From Costus lasius (lineage: Eukaryota; Streptophyta; Magnoliopsida; Zingiberales; Costaceae): a stretch of DNA of 64,000 nucleotides. Shown here one piece after another: positions 59,186 through 64,000 of the stretch. The stretch covers positions 110,154,499-110,218,498 of the forward strand of contig CM050446.2 of the NCBI GenBank assembly GCA_027563935.2, read 5' to 3'. The translations under genes were made by a program, and so were the position numbers. The notes under the pieces were generated by a model, which saw only the letters and a list, made by a program, of their open reading frames with translations, had not been told where the DNA came from and made no database searches. Positions within the stretch are counted from its first letter, which is position 1. Each line of letters begins with the position of its first letter.

Positions 59186-59252
59186 AAAGGCCACCTGGTC
59201 ATCATGCTGTTCCAAAAGGTCCCGTGGGTTTTTTGTGTTTGGAAATATTGTG
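59186..59252 (+). pseudogene. Fragment of deacetylase exon 7
   Basis: About 65 bp nearly identical to exon 7 around the catalytic motif (51887-51952): 'aaggccacctggtcatcatg' through 'tgtttggaaatattg'. One base is lost in the 'gggttttttgtgtttgg' run relative to the exon, breaking the frame, and no splice sites remain. It lies in the same orientation as the gene and after the intron-2-derived copy, so the order in the parent gene is kept. Confidence 0.85.
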
Positions 59253-62200
59253 AACAGTGCCCGCGCCACTCTCAAAGTGGCTCGCCCTTGCTTCTGCGGA
59301 AAAAAGTATTTTTAAATTGTTCTGCCATACTACTGGGAGGATAGACAGAATTACTACGGTTGCTGTGCGGCTCTCACTGCTCGACCAAATGGAGCCTTAA
59401 TCTAACTTATAGTCTCTACCATTTTATTAATTCTTGAACTCGAACTCGGAAGAGTTTAGCACCATCTATTCAGCTTTCTTTTCCCGCTGCACTGTGAAAC
59501 CTTGCGATTAGCTCATCTCTGCTTCGAGATAAACATGGAGAGTCAACTTCATGTTTATTATTCTAGGAGAAATAGGAATAATGATGTGGAGTAAAATATC
59601 AAGAGAAGCCCTTTTATTTTTTTGCAAGAGACTAGTGATAATTAATAATAAAGAGAAATTTTAAACCTTAAATAATAATTGGAGTAAATATTTTAATGGC
59701 GTGAGCTAATAGTGGAACAGCTCTTTGAGCCCTTTTGGTAGATATAGATATGTAATGATACATTATATAGAATTTAGGAGTCGAGATATTCTTATTTGTG
59801 CTTCATTGCGTGCTGCCTCTTCTAATCTCACTATACCCGGATTTCGAGTAAAAATGACATAATATAACATAGTTATCTATAAGTTTTACTTGTATCCCGT
59901 TATAGGCTTTGGTAGATGTCTGAAGAGAGCCTAAATAATCTGGCAATTATGTAAAAATTACATTGTTGATTCCGTTAATCACAGCCAGATTGCAAAAACC
60001 ACCTATTATTGCACCAGGTCCTCGTCAAGTGAGACGTAAGAAAGAAATATTTATATTCAACCGCGCATGATACATATTACAAAAGAAGTTTGTCCCCATA
60101 ATCGAAAATGATTGTTGTTTACATCAGTATGAGGAACTCCAAATTAGTTGCTAGCGCGTCTCCTTGTTCTTGTCTTGTGAACATTGATAAATATTCCGTT
60201 TGTCTAATAACAAGGTCATGCAATTTTCTTCGTTCTTAGTGATGGCAACAAAAGTCACGATGACCATGCAAGCTTATCAATCGTCCAAAATCAATGTTTG
60301 ACGCAAACAAAACAAAGTGCTACTTCTGCTTGTGCTTGAAGCTCTTCCAAGGCTTGCACAAGTTGCTCACGTTTGATTAGTTCGGAACCTTCGTTGAGCA
60401 ATCTCCTTAACCTTGAGTTGTTTTAGAATGTCCACAAAGAAACAGTCATAAGTAAGGCTCATCAGAAAATAGCCAGAAGTGGGAAAAATCGAGTTTATGG
60501 CATGAGAGAGAACAAAAAATGAGAAATAATCAAATTAGTAACAATATCTAACATGAAGTTGTAAACACAATGAATAAAAAGGAAGCGCTCCGCATTGTTT
60601 TAGTCTATTACTTTCTGTAAGATGTATTTCTTTTGTCGGCTTGTGTAGATCAAATCAGCAAACAATACGTGCATTGTTTATCATGCATAAGTCTTTGAAT
60701 TTGAAGCTTCACCAATTAAAATGTCTTAAAAAAATCATACAATTTCAAATATTTGACTTCTAGATTTTCTTGAAGAACAATTAGAAGTCAACATCCACAA
60801 AACACGAAATTACTTTTAGATTACAGGCGCAGTTACGAGTCTCTTCCATACAAGTGGAAAATACAGAAGTTTTCAGATTGTTCAGCAACCAAAACCAATA
60901 ATCATTCAGATGCCAAGACAAAACGTTGACGTACACACCTAAATCACTAGTCTGTCATGATTGCCGCATCAAATAGCCATTAATTCTGAATTTTAGCCAA
61001 AAACTTTAATCGTCCGAAGGCATCTTATTATACTGAAATTCCTACCTTCTATTTAGATTCTAACTACCTACAATCCACTATCTCTAGAAAAATATTCATC
61101 TATGGAGGTTGTAAGACTCAACCTTTTCTCACCGTATATGTTTTATATAGTTTATATAAATGACATGCATTGTCAATAGAAATTTCCCAACTCTTCACCT
61201 ATCAAGAGTGGATGCTCTACCATAGAAAAGAAGTGATAAAAAGATTAGAATCTCCGTTCGAACCAAACCACCTCAGGCTAATTTGCCATCATGGCTCTAG
61301 GTTGGATGGTCTCATATGCTAAGCGAATTGAAATAATTTTTAGGAAACTAGTGAATGCGGTTGGCTTTCAAAGAGTACTGAATCTGGAGGAGGATTGAGG
61401 GGTAAGGACAAACCATTGTCCTTCTCAAATTAGTTAGTCCATCGTTGCAAACTTGCCTCGAGGGTCTCAAAAAGTTAAACATCAGCCCAAATGCATCACT
61501 AATGGAATGCCTAGACAAAGTGACCCTCTAAGAGTGGCTTTAGATAGCAATTTGTACCAAAGCACCGTGGACCTGGTCTATATTAATCCCTAGCAACATA
61601 TGGTATATCAAGCAATACTATATATATATACACACAGACCATGTCCTCGTATCATTCCATGACTGGATTATAGCACAAACCTGGCCGACTGCCTAGTACA
61701 AAGAGATATTTTAAATATTGTCTAAGTATCAAGCTAAAATTGAGCTGCCAAAGATACTCAGAAAACAATATGCCAAAAAAACTCATTAGGAAAGCTTTGT
61801 TTAGTGGATCAACCTGTCTCAATCCCAACCCCACTTCACTATAGGAAGACAAACTAAGCTCTGAACCACCTTAAAGCTCGTCGTCAGTTGAAGTGGCAAA
61901 GTAGCTTATGGAGGGCTAATGTGGAATATTAGAAAGGGGAATTGCATGGCAAATAGAGTGGACAAGTTCAACTCTACCAACAAAAGAGAGTAACTTGAGA
62001 GTAACTTGCTATTTAACTTAAAATTTGAGCAACTATAAAGTCAATAAGAGGCATACAATCTTAATGATGACGGCAACTTATGATCAAAGGAATGTCTAAT
62101 TACGGAAGGGATTCAACTTGAATCCTAAGTGCTACAAAAATAATATTTTGGGTTTGGCTCAAGTACATTGATATCTACATACGATTTTACTATAGCATAT

Positions 62201-64000
62201 GTCGGTATATAAGGTTTTACGGTAGCACAATATCGGTTTCATATTACATACTGGTCCAACAGCTAACTAGACTGAGCTGTCGGATCGGTTTTTAAAATCA
62301 TGGGTGGTAGAGATGAAAAGGAGGAGAGGTAGTGCTAGAGTTGGAGCAAGGGAAGGGAAGGGGCAGAGTTGCAGCCTTGGGGCAAAACAACAAAGGGGGT
62401 GAGGCATGTTAGGGTTAGGCCAAGTGGTGGTTGTAGGATTAAAACGCAGGATTAGATCATAGGATCATATTAAATCACTATATATATATATATATTTATT
62501 TAAAATATATTAATCTATTAGACTTAAGAGTAAGATAAATATTCTGATAAGTAATAAAAAAATTTAATATATATCTATCTAATATCATGTATTAAGGTTA
62601 AAAAACATATATATCTAGTATTTTATACTATTATTCAAATGTATTAATTTTATAGTTTAAAATTATGAAATTGAATATTTGTGAGGTGATGATGGAGGAG
62701 ACTAAGCTAATAGTGGATATAACAAAGCTATACAATGAAATGAAAACAAAAAGACATGGAGTGAAATGAAAACAAGAAGACAAAAATATAGAAAATAATG
62801 AAAATAAAGGTATACATAGTAATGACAATAAAAATAATAAAAATGACAATAAAAATGCAAAATAAAGATAACAAAGGTTACAAAGTTAATTATGATAAAT
62901 AATCTAAGTAGACAAATGTAATCGTAGATAAAAACAAACTTAAGTTGATGAATATTTATCAAAGAAAGAGCAAATGATGATAATTAAAAATAAAAAATTA
63001 TATCATACATCAATTTACGGCTTTTGGCATAATAAATTATTGAATTTTGTTATAATAATAATCAAACATTAACTCATTCTACCTATTAACTTAGGTTTGA
63101 ATAGGATCGATGGGATTGTAAGATCCTACCACATTTCAGCTCCTATAATTATTCTGGAATGGTTTGCGGTCGTAGGATCAGAAGATCCTAAGACCTAGAA
63201 CGCATTTTGATAACCTTGGAGTATACCTTGATCAGCAAGTTGTAGTTCCATAATGTCTTTAAACCTTTCCCTTTTTCCTTTATTTAGCTAGGGTGCTTTT
63301 TTTTTGTATGTGTGGGTGGTGGTAGTGGAAGGAAAGCATTGGCATTAATCTTGATAAAGACCATGCATATTTAAGCCTAAACCTTTCAGTCGTCAGCTAG
63401 TTCATGGACAAGGGCTTTTGTACTACCCACACAACTAATTAGCTTGGGGCTCCACCAATTCAAAAGGAGGTCAATAATCTTTACCCAAATGAGGAGAAAG
63501 AGGTAAAGTCCATCCTTTTGAATTACTAATCCTGATGTCATGCTAGAAGGCTTCAAAATTAGCGGATGGTTGGCAATGAACCAGAGGCCTCCCTCTCATG
63601 CACAAGTTCAATGGCTCCAAAAGGCCTCCCAATAATCAGAATTATGCTCTTGATTAGCTCGAAGATGGGCGTCACTCCTATAAAGAATCCCACAAGTGAC
63701 TATGATTAAAGAAAATGGGAATCTTTCCCCTCTGTCAAAAGATCTCCACTTCTTGAAGCTCCTCAAGGGAAAGAACTAAAAAAACAAGCTTCTAATCACC
63801 TAAGTGTAGCTTTTCATGCTCTAGAGCAACATCTTTAAGACCATGTCTAGCATCGCAGTAGAAGAAGAGAGAGCTTCAAGCTCCATTAGAGGAAGTAGAT
63901 TTCCTCGCCCTTATAAAAAGACAACAGCACAAGAGCAGGGAATGCTAGAGTCTAAGGCCGATGCTATGGGAACCCATTAGCGGATGGAAGAAGTGACAAG
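59253..64000. other. Spacer, no gene recognised
   Basis: AT-rich with short ORFs lacking family features. A (TA)/(CA) run is at 61618-61635. Purine-rich A-tract DNA lies at 62700-62900. Possible decayed GTACC-family fragments lie near 61545-61620 and 62160-62310. The region 62430-63220 repeats 'taggatca/agatcctac' motifs and may be a decayed DNA transposon, but no target duplication could be fixed. 63300-64000 has nothing I can name. Confidence 0.4.

Noticed and set aside
62430..63220. Possible DNA transposon with 'taggatca' motifs
   Set aside because: Termini and target duplication could not be fixed by eye.

Overview
This is plant nuclear DNA. It has split genes with GT-AG introns, a plastid/mitochondrial-type class II histone deacetylase, leucine-rich-repeat receptor genes, and heavy loading with Ty1-copia, Ty3-gypsy, LINE and hAT-type elements. 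Very long introns full of small transposons suggest a large-genome angiosperm, perhaps a palm-like monocot. That taxonomic guess is inference only. No bacterial, organellar or CRISPR-like content was seen.

Layout. 1-5100: relic of an Athila/Tat-like Ty3-gypsy retrotransposon (gag with a zinc knuckle, then long repeat-rich non-coding DNA). 5100-7220: AT-rich DNA, a degenerate tandem array and a coiled-coil pseudogene. 7230-10583: copy A of a segmental duplication, carrying a kinase-less LRR receptor-like gene on the minus strand, with a 0.65-kb retroposed insert downstream. 10600-21440: transposon-rich spacer with four hAT-type elements (one carrying a palindromic satellite), a LINE relic and degenerate minisatellites. 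21630-26613: a structurally complete but inactive Ty1-copia element. 26840-29271: copy B of the duplication, a truncated LRR pseudogene. 29509-30050: a further hAT-type element. 30842-58285: one 27.4-kb histone deacetylase gene on the plus strand, nine exons, 1,347 bp coding, about 95% intron. 58415-59252: partial duplicate of pieces of that gene. 59250-64000: spacer with nothing convincing.

Only two genes look intact: the deacetylase (HDA14-like) and LRR copy A. There is no operon-like relationship. The connecting theme is how small transposons have built the landscape. The deacetylase introns hold two TRIM-type miniature LTR elements with 5-bp target duplications, several members of one hAT family rich in GTACCGGT-like motifs, and LINE and copia relics. 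One TRIM has the same primer-binding-site position and polypurine tract as the full copia element at 21630-26613, which fits mobilisation by that kind of element.

No clearly new biological system is visible. The strongest unusual items are the ~83-bp palindromic satellite with ~250-bp higher-order periodicity inside a hAT-type element, the hAT family with exchanged internal cargo, and the duplication in which each copy carries later insertions absent from the other.
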